Positions 45,573-57,802 of a DNA stretch of 64,000 bases are shown piece after piece; the stretch's first letter is position 1, and every line of letters begins with the position of its first letter. Source of the stretch: Arachis hypogaea (taxonomy: Eukaryota; Streptophyta; Magnoliopsida; Fabales; Fabaceae). The notes below the pieces were generated by a model. It searched no databases, was not told the origin of the DNA, and saw nothing but the letters and a program-made list of their open reading frames with translations. The position numbers and the translations under genes are program-made. The DNA lies in contig NC_092050.1 of the NCBI RefSeq assembly GCF_003086295.3, positions 147,442,699 to 147,506,698 on the forward strand. Direction: 5' to 3'.

Positions 45573-45819
45573 GCTATTCCATTAGTTATTATGTACTGTA
45601 TTGATTCATAGTATTGAGTTATTCGAAATAATTTTTTATGTCATCCTGCAGTTCTCATGATGTGACATGTATGGACCATCATTTGACTTTGGTATAGGTC
45701 GTCTAAGCACTAAAGCTACTATTATAGAATCCAGCCCATCACTGGTTGAAGAGATGGAAAATTTGCTTAAAGTGATGGATGCTGGGATTGAAGAATTATA
45801 CTTGAACTCAACAACATAA
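44602..45819 (+). pseudogene. Q/P-rich transposon-associated gene remnants, exon duplicated
   Basis: Exon-like pieces with splice sites: 44602-44717 opens MEEDVQVKEVPMEEENAPL and ends at a GTAAGG donor but holds a TAG; 44965-45050 and 45375-45490 are two copies of one exon (IHPTHLNNKHT-like, and PPQQQAQKQQARTSTSNPP with QPQQQAQE); each is followed by intron-like sequence and a CTGCAG acceptor (45134 and 45651). The last piece reads YGPSFDFGIGRLSTKATIIE, SSPSLVEEMENLLKVMDAGI and ends at TAA 45817-45819. The family is the variable central part of proteins carried by FAR1/Ulp1-type Mutator elements. It is convergent with the FAR1 pseudogene. Confidence 0.45.
45491..45569. repeat. (TA)n microsatellite, about 39 units
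   Basis: Uninterrupted TA run inside the intron of the duplicated Q-rich exon; it produces spurious Tyr-Ile frames. Confidence 0.95.
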
Positions 45820-46184
45820 CAACAAAAATCAGATATATATATTTCTAAAAAAAAACAACAAATGTTTCTAATTACACCAAAAATGTTTCACACTAGCACA
45901 ACAAAGTATCTGTTTATATTATAATTTATAAGTGGTATCAAATGAAACAATATTCCTAAAATACTAAAAAGCAGCCCGACTTTGTGAATTATCCCAAAAA
46001 TTATTTTTAATCAATTCACCAGCTTCAAGTTCAAGCTCATAAAAAAGGTTTTGATCATTCTCTTTCATTTTAAATAAGTAAGCCCCAAATTCTTTGGCAT
46101 CATCTTATTTAGATACATTACAAACTTCTCTTGTAATATAATTGCTAACATCTTTTTTAATAAATTTTAGTTCACGATGACCTC

Positions 46185-49100
46185 TGTAAAATCCCTACAA
46201 TACCCTTATTCCCCTTTTTTCAAACCAAACCTAACCCTCTTCTAACACACTCACTCACCTCTCACTGTCGCACACACCCTCACTCCCCTCACACCCTCTT
46301 CCTCACAGCACACACCCACGAGCTGAGGAAAGAAAGAAAAGAAAGATGGAGATTTTGAGAGTGAGGGAAAGGAGGAGAGAAGGAAGAAGAGGAGGGAGAA
46401 GGCTGATAAACCCTAATTTTGTGGTTTATCTTGTGTTGATTTTAGGCGATTTTATCAACTTATCTCACATTTATTCAATGAAATAGCATGTTTTTGTAAT
46501 TCTCTCTAAATTTATGCTTAAGAGTGAAAACATACTTTTTAGGCCTTAAAATAGCTAAATTTAATTCACTTTAATTCCATTCGATGTCTTGATATGTTTG
46601 TTGAGTGATTTCAGATTCATAGGGCAAGGATTGGATGGAAGAAGTGAAGAGAAAAGCATGCAAGGTGGAGAATTCATGAAAAAAATGAGCATTTGGAGGA
46701 ATCAAGGCCACGCGCACGCGTCATTTACACGTACGTGTGAGAAGAACATTAATGACCACACGCACGCGTCACCCACGGGTACGTTTGAGGGGAAAATTTG
46801 CCAGCGACGCGCAAGCATCAACCACGCGCATGCGTGACGCTGATCACGTGACCTCATTAAAGTGAATACGCTGGGGGCGATTTCTGAGTTGCCCAGGCCC
46901 AAATCCAACTCATTTCTGAAGCTATTTGAGGCTGAATTCAAGATGGATCAAGGGAGAGCAATTAGATTAGCTTAGGACCACGCTTTAGGTAGTTTCTAGA
47001 GAGAGAGAAACTCCCTCTTCTCTCTAGAATTATGTTAGAATTAGGTTAATCTCTCTTAGATCTAGGTTTAATTTCTTGCTTTCATCTTGTTTTCTTTACA
47101 ATTTCTTATTCCTACATATTTGTTCTCTTAGTTTATGGTGTTAATTTTCCTTTTGTGTCACTTTTATGTTTATGAGCACTCTTGTTACTTTAATTTCTTT
47201 TTAATGCAATTTAATATTTTTTTGTTTATTGTTGTTTATTTGGGTTGTTATTGTTAATTCCTTGCATTGGGTAGTTGTAGATTTACATTTATTGTAATTT
47301 TATGATGCTTTCCTTTTATGCCTTCCAAGTGTTTGATAAAATACTTGGTTGGATGTTAGAGTAGCTTTTTGAGCATTCTTGGCTTGGAAAGAGAAATTAG
47401 GCAATCTTGAGTCATTAATACACAGCCAACTCATGTTGGTGATCTAGGGTTGTTAGTTAATATTGTTTTCATTGACTCTAATCTCTTGCTAATTCAATTA
47501 GTAAGTTGATTAGGACTTTTGGATTGAGATTAACTAGTCTTATTTGACTTTCTCTCAATGTGAATATAACATTGTACCTTCTTCCGATTTTAGGATGACG
47601 AAATAGGATTAGCTATTTTTAATCATTGTATGATAATTAATGATTAGGATAGAAAACCTAGGTTCTCAATCCTTGCCATGAATGTCTATTTATTACTTGT
47701 TTTATTTATTTGCTTGCTTTACATCTCTTGCCATTTAATTTCTTGTTTTATCAACCCAATCCCCTTGTATCTCATAACCAATAATTGATCACTCGATTGT
47801 GATTCCTAGGGAGAACGACCCGGGACTAATACTCTCGGTTATCTTTATTGGGTTGGACTTGTGACAACCACAACTAAACTTTGATTTGAGGATCGATTGT
47901 CGGTTTGGGCTATGCTCACAGCAAAAATATTTGGTTAAATTCCGAACCGGTATAAATCCTTCTTTCAATAGCTATCGCACAGGCGGTGTGCCTCACCGTC
48001 GTCCAACTTGCCGTCGTGCCGCCACCGCACCCGTCTTGCCCAGCCGCATTCAGCTCGCTGTCGCGCCGCCTTGCCGTCGTCGTCGCCAACGATAGACGAG
48101 AGAGAGAGGCGAACGCGAGGAGAGAGGGAAGCTGTTCGCGCATGCTGGAAGGTCGCCACCATCGTCCTCATCACGACCTGTCACCGTCGCTGGAGCCAGC
48201 CATCTTCGTCGCCATTTCTCGCCATTTGTGCCACTACCGAAGCCTGGATCGTCGCCGTCTGGGTTGCGTGGAGGAAGGAGGAGCCGTTGGGTGGCGCCGC
48301 GCCTTGTCTCCGTCGCCGTTGAGCTTTAACCGCCGCCATGCCAAGTTGCTGTCACCATTGTTGAGAGAGAAGAGAGTGCTTGAAGAGAGAGAAATAGGAT
48401 GTGCGAGAGGAGCTACGGTGAATAGAGGGCTATTTCGTCACCGTTGTTGCGTCACCATTCGGGTGAACCTTGGTTACTGCTGGAGCTGTTGGTGCCGCTC
48501 GTGGAGCTAAATCGTTCCTGTCACTAACCCAAACTATCGCCAGCTCCACCTTGTCGCTGCCCCAATCCAAATTCTGCGCTCATTCGTTCCATTCTACTTC
48601 AATCCTCGTCACCTTGGATTCTGGCACTTGGGATTCGGTATCTTCGGTCCCTTGGGACCAAGTTGTGAGTAGGCTTTACATTTATAATTGTTTGATTGTG
48701 CATCTATGATTATTTTGACATATATCTATTATAATTTTGAATTATACTCACTATATTTGTCTTGAATGGTTTTAAATTGATTAGAATAATTGATTTATTA
48801 AAATTGAATAATTCGTTTTTATGAAGTTTATACTTTCAGAACTATACATGAGACCATATATATTTTTTATGAAGTTTTGTATTATTTTAATTTTTTTATC
48901 TTACTTGAATATCTGTTTTTGAGACCATATATATTTTTGATGAAGTTTTACATTATTCTAAAATATTTGATTTTACTTGAATATCTATTTTTGAAGCATT
49001 GAAGTATTGGTTGGTATTCACTTAGTTTAAAGATTGTGAAATATGTTTGAAATGTCTTATGATTGAAAAAGTATGATTGGAAAAGATTTTGATGAGAAAG

Positions 49101-49837
49101 TATAATATGATTTGATTTGATTCGATACCTTATATATTTGAAATATCAAAGATTTGTTGTATTTGAAATTATATGTTTTGAATTGGTTTGAGAGGCTCGT
49201 ATTAGAAAACTGTAGTTAACAGTGGTTATGACGTTAACTTAGAAGCATCTAACTCAGACCTCAGCTGGCAGGGGTGTTGCTAGCCTAACGTGTAGGCCAC
49301 ACGTTAGATCTCTTATTCTGTTAGGACACACGAGAGGAAAGGGCTACCCATTGAGGTGGAGCCGCCCAAGTGTGGACTTTTGATTTGATTTCTGTATGAG
49401 AACTCCCTTATTGATTCGCTTATTATTATTATCAATTATTATTTTCTAATTAAAAAATCACTTTAATAATGATATTTTTATGGTCTCATGTCGATTATAG
49501 ATGTATTGTCTAGTCACTGAGTTGCAAAACTCACCCCATTTTTCTAAAAATATTTTCAGGAATAAATATTTGATTATGTGAGCCTTCTATTCAAGATTAA
49601 TGATCTACAAAGGTATCTATTCTTTGTTGAGTTCTTAGACATCATCTGCTCCATATGTCACAGGCAGGATCCATCTATATTTTATTTTTGTTAAAAATAT
49701 GTAATTATTCATTTTTGAAACTGTAAATTTATCAAAAATATTTGTAACTTTCTTATTTGTCTTATATTCGAATCTGTTAGGCTTGCTGGGAAACTATTTC
49801 CCTAAGCGCCAGTCGTAGCTCATTTTGGACTGTGACA
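46185..49837 (+). repeat. 5' LTR of the non-coding gypsy element
   Basis: 3.65 kb including the nested solo LTR at 46404-47967; GC-rich island at 47970-48520 with CCGTCGTCGCC-type wording. Confidence 0.85.
46404..47967 (+). mobile_element. Solo LTR of an Athila-like gypsy element
   Basis: Starts TGATAAACCCTAATTTTGTG and ends GGTATAAATCCTTCTTTCA. It interrupts the host LTR, which resumes on the other side with wording not present in the sister LTR. It has no internal sequence, so it arose by LTR-LTR recombination. It holds a cluster of ACGCGT/CACGCG palindromes (about 46707-46850). A clean 5-base duplication is not visible (AAGGC left, ATAGC right), so the right end may be off by a few bases. 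Confidence 0.65.
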
Positions 49838-49840
49838 AAG

Positions 49841-49852
49841 TGGTATCAGAAC
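49841..49852 (+). promoter_or_regulatory. Primer-binding site of the non-coding gypsy element
   Basis: TGGTATCAGAAC, one base from the usual initiator-tRNA site TGGTATCAGAGC, three bases after the LTR. Confidence 0.75.
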
Positions 49853-52800
49853 TTTAGGTTAACCTGTGTAATATGGAACAAGTGTCTTATGGTAGGATCA
49901 CAATTGTATAAATAGAAGCGTGCATATTTATACGAATTGTGGCAATATCAGAAGCCTATATGAATGTCATCTTTGTCCTCTGTGTCATTGTTGTCTTTTG
50001 ATTGTGATCATGCGTCTTCTGTTGCCTTTTACTACTCCTGTCTCTTTGTACCCAATCTTGACTTATCATTTGGTAGCTTTTCTTGAACTTGCTTTTGCAA
50101 TGACTTCAATTTCGATTCCAGTTCGCGATATCTGCCTTGTAGCTAATGCTAATTTTCCTCACTTTTCTAAATGTATGCTTTAATCTTATTCATCTTCGTG
50201 TTGTTCTTCTCTCTGATTCTTGATGTCAATATCTCATGCATTACTTGGAAGATTCGATCCGTGCTTGCCGTGAATTATTATCTAATTCCCTTATAGAACT
50301 GTATTTAGATTTGTAGATTGCATGGATTTTATGAGTTTCTGATCGAAATGCTTTGTTTTGGATTTGATAAGCGATATTGAAATTTTTTTGCTTATGTTGA
50401 TAATCTTTGAAGTTATAACACATAATTTTAATTTGCTTTTGATTCTTTCTTTTAAATCAGTAATTTTAAAAACTGTTATCTTGTTGCTCAAGAAGAAGGA
50501 CTATGTGATGAAATATGAATAAAATGTTATTGTTGTTTGTTCGATTGGCGATTTTTTTTGCTTAAGTGTAGTGAATTATTTGGGTAATCAGTTAGTTGGA
50601 TTGAAAATTTTTTTTCTGATCTAGAAGTTTGGTTGTGTTTTTCTAATTTGACGATTCAATTCCGTTATAGTTTTTTGTTGCTGAATATGGCTTTTCTATC
50701 ACGGAACTATTTCTGTTTTAATAAGTTGAGAGAAAGATTATGAATGCTTGCTTTTGGGTTGGTGATTATAAGATGAATTTTGTTTTGGCTAAGATATGAA
50801 ACTTGAGAATGTTCTTAACATTTTGCTTTTCTAAATATTCTCTTGTTCTTAACCATTGTTCTTATTTATAGAGATTTAGGAGATTTGTTTTCTTGATTTG
50901 TAGTGCCCTTGTGAGATTGGGATTGTAGATCTTAGATATTGGAAAAAATTGCTGGCAATTTCTGACAAAAGAGACTAGATATCCTATTTCTTAAAGCTAA
51001 ATAAATTCTTTATATGATTTTTCTCCTTATTACATTCAACTAATTATTAAACCATGCTTTTTTTTTCATGAACTTAATAACTCTTATTTTAAATTATCAG
51101 ATTTCTCAATGAGACCTAATGTTTCATGATTCACATTTGGTTAGGTTCATGAAATAAAATAGTGTAAGTGAAATTATGTACTAAGGTACTAATTTGATCT
51201 ATGCAATGGTGCTTTGAAGTAAAATTTTACTAGAATTAGAAAGATATTAGCTATCTTAATACAATAATATAGAATTCTTGTGAACTTTGTTGCTTCTAAA
51301 TTAAAAGCGGGAATCAATATTAAAATAACTTGAGATTTTATTAGGATAATCTCATAACATATAAAGACTACTTTGATAAATTTTTCAGCAAGTTAGAATT
51401 TTTTTTTAAAGATTAGTAGTTTGAAATGCCTGTGCGCTGGTAACAAAGTTGCTTCTATATTTATTATTTGTATTATTGAGTATTTATATGTGACAACTTT
51501 TTCACGGATACAATTTTCTGTTTTCTATTATGATATATGATATTATTGCTAAATATTTTATCTCTAGCTATTAGAATAGGTTGTTTCCTATGAATTGTTA
51601 TTGTGATTATGGCTATTTAAGTCATCATTGCGTGTGATCGATATTATTATTGTTCGTAAACAATAAATTCTTGCATATTGATATAGTTAGGATTTGATTT
51701 TCTATTCAATAGTGACTCAGTAATGTTTTGTCAAGTTTTCTAGTATCTTTCTCTTTTTATCTCATTGTTATTATTATTGGTCTCTCACATAATATGTGTT
51801 TTTTTTCAATTCAGTATGCCTTGCATGATATTTCAAGTGCCTTTGATATTAAAAAAAATTACGTTTTTATTATTTTTGCATGATGACTTTGTAGGTAGTA
51901 TTCTAATTTGTTTAATTGATTTGGTTTTGTTATTAGTAGTAGTTAGTAGTGAGTAGTGGTACTGTTTTGTGATTGAATTTTTGAGTTTCTTGATTTTTAT
52001 GTAGTTGTTGTTTCTGTGCTTGTTAGGTTCACTTTCGGGTTGGAAATGAGTAAGGAATTTAGAAAAAAAATAAAAGAAACTTTCTCATGATATTATATTT
52101 TCCAAAATAAGACAGATTTGAGAGATATATTTTTGATAGTTAAATTAAAAAAAAATTCAAGAAAAAAAATTTAATTATGAATATTATGATTATTATTTCA
52201 TTTTAATAAAAGATATTTTCTTAAAGACAGTTTTTAAATTACTAAGGTTTCTCCTGGTATTCAATTTTATTGGTGGATCTTTTTAGAAAAAAAAAAAAAA
52301 GAAAGGAGAACACCACAAGACGATAGCATTGTGGATGTGATTAAAAATATCAGTTATGCAGCGTGAATAGAGATGCACATTAAAATGAACATGGAGATTC
52401 ATGACTACAAGTTTAACGTCCAAGTTTATTAATTTCTACATGTATTAGTCTTTGTTATGAAGAATATTTATATATTTGAGTTTGTCTTTAGTTCATGAGT
52501 TTTAAGTTCAGTTGACTATTTATGAAAATGGGTTTTCTTTTTGGTGTTTTATCTTTACAAAAAAAAAATGATCCCATGCTAATTTCATAAAATTCTTTTG
52601 CTATATGCTTGGATTATGTTGAAAGCTAAATTAGGTTTGAAGATTTAGGCGAAATAAAAAGTAGCAGCTAATTTATTATAACTAATGTTAGTTTGTGTTA
52701 ATTGTAATCATGTCAAATTTTAGTTTTAATTTCATTATCTTACATGTGCATTATTCGTAAATTAAGTTATAACTGTATGATCATATAAAAATATTTGAGT

Positions 52801-54045
52801 GTATTTTACAATAGTAATGAGTTAAATGTACAGGTGAATTTTGGCCTTAAGGATAATGAGATGATTGTTTACATTTTCTCGTTATGTTTTACGTTATTTA
52901 TCTATTATTTATAGTCAAAGGCTATTACATTTTATTCTAGTATACTTAATATTCAAGATTATGGCAATAATTATTTCAAATGGTCTTTGTCAAATAATTC
53001 TAGATAAGAAAAAATGAAGATGTTAATTTTTATGACAATTACTATTTTTAATTTTCATAACTATTCAATTGTCTTTCTAAAAGGTGTGGTCAAATCTTCA
53101 ATTTGTTGTTTTGCTTTGCTCCTCGGATATTGTCTTTGTCTTGTTGCTTGGGATTTTGATTTACAACTGTGTGTATTTTATTTACGTTGTATGTTTGTTG
53201 TTGTTCATTTTTCTTTGCCTATATTGCTGTTGCTTCCTATTGTTTTCTTTAACTTCGTATGTCCTAATGTTATTATTTTGGTCTATAAATATTATAAACT
53301 TTAGGTCTCGTATGTTCTTCCTCTTCTTTAATTCTAAAAGGTTGTGTCTTATTTGATTGTGTTCCTAGTCATTCTCTTAAATCTTTGTGAATATTGTCAT
53401 GGACTATAATGGCCATCTCTTGTGAACTTTGCACTTATTTGATTCAACTTGAACCTGTTTCGACCTAATTCTTCATCTTTTCTTTTATTGTTTCTATCAA
53501 AGTTCTTTGATTCAGATTTCCTTGTTAGGATGTAATTGACTCTTTTTCTGGCACACTTCATTTTTTTTTTGTACATTGTTGCTTAATTGTGATCATATGC
53601 ATTCTTTCGAATTATTGCGAGCCTCATCTATGATGTTTCTCTTCTCTTCCAAAGTTTTGAATCCTTTTAAGTAAACTCGTGCTGGTTTTGATGTCACGTG
53701 GGATTCTCAGATATAGCAAGTGATACGTTAGTTCTTTAGGACACCGCTGATCGATGTTGAACTTCGAAAGCTGTAATTCAAATACTTGACATAAGACTGG
53801 TTGCAACATAGATATATACTATAGAACCAAGGAGATTATGAAGCAAGATTATATTTTGAGGAGATTGATGAATGAAGTGAAGAGTGCTATTTATATATGA
53901 GTTGTCAAGGGAATGAGAGTCGGTGAATGTCAACCGCATCGTTTTAACACACACCTATCTTGTAACTTTTGCACCTCGTTATACTTATTTATTATGTTTG
54001 ATAAAGTGCTAAAACCATGTAAATTTTTGAAGATTATATCAATTT
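49853..54045 (+). other. Non-coding interior of the gypsy derivative
   Basis: Long T-rich stretch. The longest frames are under 100 residues, overlap in several phases and match no gag, protease, reverse transcriptase or integrase motif. The texture (T-rich, scattered TTTCAG and GTAAGT-like words) is like plant introns, so captured intronic host DNA is possible but not shown. Confidence 0.5.
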
Positions 54046-54078
54046 TCGAGGACGAAAATTTTTATAAGGAGGGTAGAA
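54046..54078 (+). promoter_or_regulatory. Polypurine-tract region of the gypsy derivative
   Basis: TTCGAGGACGAAAATTTTTA then AAGGAGGGTAGAA immediately before the 3' LTR; it primes plus-strand synthesis. The 5' half is a relic of the end of pol in related elements. Confidence 0.75.
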
Positions 54079-55823
54079 TGTAAAATTCCTACAATACTCT
54101 TATTCTCCTTTTTCCAAACCAAACCCTAACCCTCTTCTAACACACTCACTCACCTCTCACTGCCGCACACACTCTCACTCCCCTCACACCCTCTTCCTCA
54201 CAACACACACCCACGAGCTGAGGAAAGAAAGAAAAGAAAGATGGAGATCGAGAGAGTGAGGGAGAGGAGGAGAGAAGGAAGAAGAGGAGGGAGGAGGAGT
54301 CGTCTGTGCCGCCGCCGAAGCCTGGATCGTTGCCGTCTGGGTTGCGTGGAGGAAGGAGGAGCCGCTGGGTATCGCCGTTGAGCTTCAACCGCTGCCATGC
54401 CAAGTCGCTGTTGCCATTGTTGAGAGAGAAGAGAGAGCTTGAAGAGAGAGAAACAGAATGTGCGAGAGGAGCTGTCATGAATAGAGGGTTGTTTCGTCAC
54501 CGCTGTTGCGTCGCCGTTCGGGTGAACCTTAGTTGCTATTGGAGCTGTTGGTGCCACTGGTGGAGCTGAACCGTTCCTGTCACTAACCCAAACTATCGTC
54601 AGCTCCACCTTGTCGCTGCCCTAATCCAAATTCTGCGCTCATTTGTTCCATTCTACTTCAATCCTCCTCACCTTGGATTCTGGCACTCCGGATTGGGTAT
54701 CTTCGGTCCCTTGGGACCAAGTTGTGAGTAGGCTTTACATTTATAATTGTTTGATTGTGCATCTATAATTATTTTGACATATATCTATTATAATCTTTGA
54801 ATTATACTCACTATATTTGTCTTGAACGGTTTTAAATTGATTAGAATAATTGATTTATTAAAATTAAATAATTTATTTTTATGAAGTTTATACTTTCAGA
54901 ACTATACATGAGACCATATATATTTTTGATGAAGTTCTGCATTATTCTAAAATATTTGATTTTACTTGAATATCTATTTTTGAAGCATTGAAGTATTTGT
55001 TGGTATTCACTTAGTTTTAAGATTGTGAAATATGTTTGAAATGTCTTATGAATGAAAAAGTATGATTGGAAAAGATTCTGATGAAAAAGTATAATATGAT
55101 TTGATTTGATTTGATACCTTATATATTTAAAAGATCAAAGATTTGTTGTATTTAAAATTATATGTTTTGAATTGGTTTGGGAGGCTTGTATTAGAAAACT
55201 GTAGTTAACGGCGGTTATGACGTTAACTTAGCTGCATCTAACTCAGACTCCAGCTAGCAGGAGTGTTGCTAGCATAACGTGTAGGCCACACGTTAGATTT
55301 GTTATTTTGTTAGAACACACGAGAAGAAAAGGCTACCCATTGAGGTGGAGCCGCCCAAGTGTGAACTTTTGATTTGATTTCTTTATGAGAACTTTCTTAT
55401 TAATTCACTTATTATTATCAACTATTATTTTTTAATTAAAAAATCACTTTAATAATGATGTTTATATGGTCTCATGTCGATTATAGATGTATTGTCTAGT
55501 CACTGAGTTACAAAACTCACCAGGTTTTTCTAAAAATATTTTCAGAAATAAATATTTGATTATGTGAGCCTTCTATTCAAGATTAATGATCTACAAAGGT
55601 ATATATTCTTTGTTGAGTTCTTAGACATCATCTGCTCGATATATCACAGGCAGGATCTATCTATATTTTATTTTTGTTAAAAATATGTAATTATTCATTT
55701 TTGAAACTGTAAATTTATCAAAAATGTTTGTAACTTTTTTATTTGTCTTATATTCGAATCTGTTAGGCTTGCTGGGGAACTATTTCCCTGAGCGCCAGTC
55801 ATGGCTCATTTTGGGCTGTGACA
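54079..55823 (+). repeat. 3' LTR of the non-coding gypsy element
   Basis: 1,745 bases, closely similar to 46185-49837 outside the nested insertion and a deleted GC-rich block. Minus-strand frames of 110-136 residues here (54146-54608) are artefacts of the GC-rich patch. Confidence 0.88.
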
Positions 55824-56290
55824 ACCTCCTACTGCTATAACAAAGGATTGGTATATCTTACTTGGCCTAATACCAGCTTCATCGTTATTCTCAATTGTGC
55901 GACGATCAAACATACTTAACTGCCTATGTTGTTTAAGCATATCCGCTTGATTTGGACAGCATGCATGTGTATGATTTAAAACAACCTTGGAAATAACCCA
56001 AACACTAGTCTCCTTCAATAAATGTATATAAATTTTTGTAAGACAATTTAATCCAACTAATGAATTTGTCTTCTCAGTAGGAGATATGTTGGATTTTCAT
56101 TTCCCTTCTCTATTACATGTAATTGATTGATTTTTTTTATTTTATTTTCCTTCCTATTTGTGTTTCTTATTTTGGTAGCAAAATCTACAACTTTAGCATA
56201 ATTTTTGTAAAATTTTTCAACTTCTTCAAGTGTTTTAAAAGTCATTTCAACCTTTGAAACAAACTGCTTATCAACATCAAATTGAAATAA

Positions 56291-56874
56291 CACACATAAA
56301 TAAATATAGTAGTTATTTTAAATATTTTAATCTTTTATTCAACAAGTGATCCCATAAATCGGTTTTTAAATTATTGAATTCTATCGTTTAAATTAAATAA
56401 TAATATAAATTATAATTTTAAAAAATTTAAAAGATTTAAATTTTAAAATAACTACTATATTATTTAGTAAATTTAAAATAATAAATTATTAAATATATAA
56501 TTAACAATAATGTAATAAACTCATTTAAATAAAAAAATTTCACTATAAAAAAACTTACAATTTAAAATATAAAATTTTAAAATATAAATGACAAAATAAT
56601 TTTATAATAATTTAATTATTTTTATTATTTTATGTAAAGAGAATTTTGTTTATTAAGGTCTAAAAATAATATTAAAATTTGTACTATCAAAAAATATTTT
56701 AAATTTAATATTATGAAAAAATATAAAAAAATTATATAAGGACTACTTTGATTAATTTTTAAAATTTTAGGAATGAAAATGACTTATGTTTATATTTTTA
56801 GGGATTATTTTGATTATAAATAATTTTTTTACATGTCAAGTGACACGTGGCGTGTTAGATGTCACTGACACATT
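56291..56874. other. AT-rich sequence between FAR1 remnant and right inverted repeat
   Basis: Mostly AAATTTAAAATA-type low complexity; no gene. Confidence 0.35.
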
Positions 56875-57047
56875 AACCAATTATCTAGTGACTTGTGATA
56901 CTTAATGTGATACGTTATCATCTAACTAACAAAAAAACTAATTTGACTTATATTTTATTTTTTAAAGATTAATATAACTAAAAAAATTATTTAAAAATTA
57001 ATTTAAAAAATAAGTAATTTTTTACGAACAAATTTGAGTATTAACCA
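56875..57047 (-). repeat. Mutator-type terminal inverted repeat, right
   Basis: Reverse-complemented it begins GGTTAATACTCAAATTTG and follows the order of the left copy at 43896, more diverged. No matching 9-10-base direct repeats flank the pair, so the two ends may not belong to one insertion event. Confidence 0.6.
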
Positions 57048-57329
57048 AAATAAAAAGGAATGGAAGAAAGGAAACGTATACGGCGCAGGAAGAAAGAAAA
57101 ATAACATACTACTTCCTAGAGTACGATCACGTAATTAATTATAATAAAACAACAAAAGATATATGGTCCACACTTAATAGGCACGTATACGACACATCAA
57201 GAAAGAAAAAATAAAATACTACCTCCAAGGGTAGGCTCAATTTTATGGAAATGGAGGTCATGTGTGTGCTATGCGTCGATATGGAGTTATGGGAGACTTC
57301 ACAAATATGTGTGACAGTTTGGTTGTCAG

Positions 57330-57590
57330 TGTGATATAGAGGAATTCGGACCGTGCAAGTTCTTTGGATTAAATTTTTGAATAACAAATCGCACGGTCCG
57401 ATTTGTATTGGAGGGAAAAAATTTTGGGTATTGAAATCGTACCCTACGATTTCTTCAGTAGGGTTTGTTGTCGCATATCGCACGGTCCGAGTTTGTGATG
57501 GATAGTTCGAGTTGAGGCACATTGAACTCGGACCCTCCGTTTTGTGGAAGGGGTAAGGGAAACTCGGATGGTCCGAGTTCGTTTACCTTT
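57330..57590. repeat. Repeated CGCACGGTCCGA motif upstream of the MULE gene
   Basis: Forms of TCGCACGGTCCGA and its inverse (CGGACCGTGC, CTCGGACCCTCCG, ATGGTCCGAGTTCG) occur about five times between 57345 and 57585. Arrays of short inverted motifs are usual in or near Mutator terminal repeats and may be transposase-binding sites; the outer end of the element was not located. Confidence 0.6.
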
Positions 57591-57645
57591 TTTTTTTGGT
57601 TCAGTTTAACCTAGTCGATGGGTGCGAGTTCCTTAACCATGCTGA

Positions 57646-57653
57646 TATAAAAG
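57646..57653 (+). promoter_or_regulatory. TATA box of the MULE transposase gene
   Basis: TATAAAAG at 150 bases before the ATG, with a T/C-rich leader after it. Confidence 0.55.
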
Positions 57654-57802
57654 AGTGAAGTGTTAGTGGTGGTAGCTTAGTTCCGCCTTCTTCCTTGTTG
57701 AGCGGCTGCTTCCTCTCTTCTTCTATCTGGGTTCTTAGTTTTGATTTTGAAAGTGTAGTTGCTAAGGCTAAGCTTATGCTTATTTTTTGTTGAGTGAAAA
57801 AA

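Larger units (their letters stand above)
46185..55823 (+). mobile_element. Tekay-like gypsy LTR element without coding capacity (9.6 kb)
   Basis: LTRs at 46185-49837 and 54079-55823 start TGTAAAAT.CCTACAATAC and end TTTTGG.CTGTGACA. ACCTC flanks both sides (46180-46184 and 55824-55828). A primer-binding-like site TGGTATCAGAAC lies at 49841-49852, and GAGGACGAAAATTTTTATAAGGAGGGTAGAA-type sequence (54046-54078) precedes the 3' LTR, as in Tekay/Del chromoviruses. The 4.2-kb interior has no gag or pol on either strand, so it is a large non-autonomous derivative. The 5' LTR contains a 1.56-kb solo LTR of another family, and the 3' LTR lacks about 270 GC-rich bases present in the 5' one. Confidence 0.85.
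45920..56290 (-). pseudogene. Second FAR1-type transposase pseudogene, split by an LTR element
   Basis: N-terminal part (56290-55829) contains EMTFKTLEEVEKFYKNYAKV, the start of the FAR1 DNA-binding domain, and INQLHVIEKGNENPT. The second part (46184-45920) reads HRELKFIKKDVSNYITREVC, KMKENDQNLFYELELEAGEL and RNIVSFDTT. The two join exactly at an LTR insertion with ACCTC at each edge, and the joined DNA aligns base by base with the other FAR1 copy near 24870-24920. The catalytic MULE domain and SWIM end are missing beyond 45920. Stops and frame breaks are present. It is the transposase-like gene of the element whose ends are at 43896 and 57047. Confidence 0.75.

Noticed and set aside
45286..45604. 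Two plus-strand frames ending in long Tyr-Ile runs
   Set aside because: The runs come from the (TA)n microsatellite; only the Q/P-rich part upstream is meaningful.
53014..53356. Two hydrophobic plus-strand frames resembling membrane segments
   Set aside because: T-rich DNA translates to Phe/Leu/Val/Cys; no start context, no family, inside a non-coding LTR element interior.
54146..54608. Minus-strand frames of 110 and 136 residues
   Set aside because: Inside the 3' LTR GC-rich patch; the same patch in the other LTR does not keep the frames.
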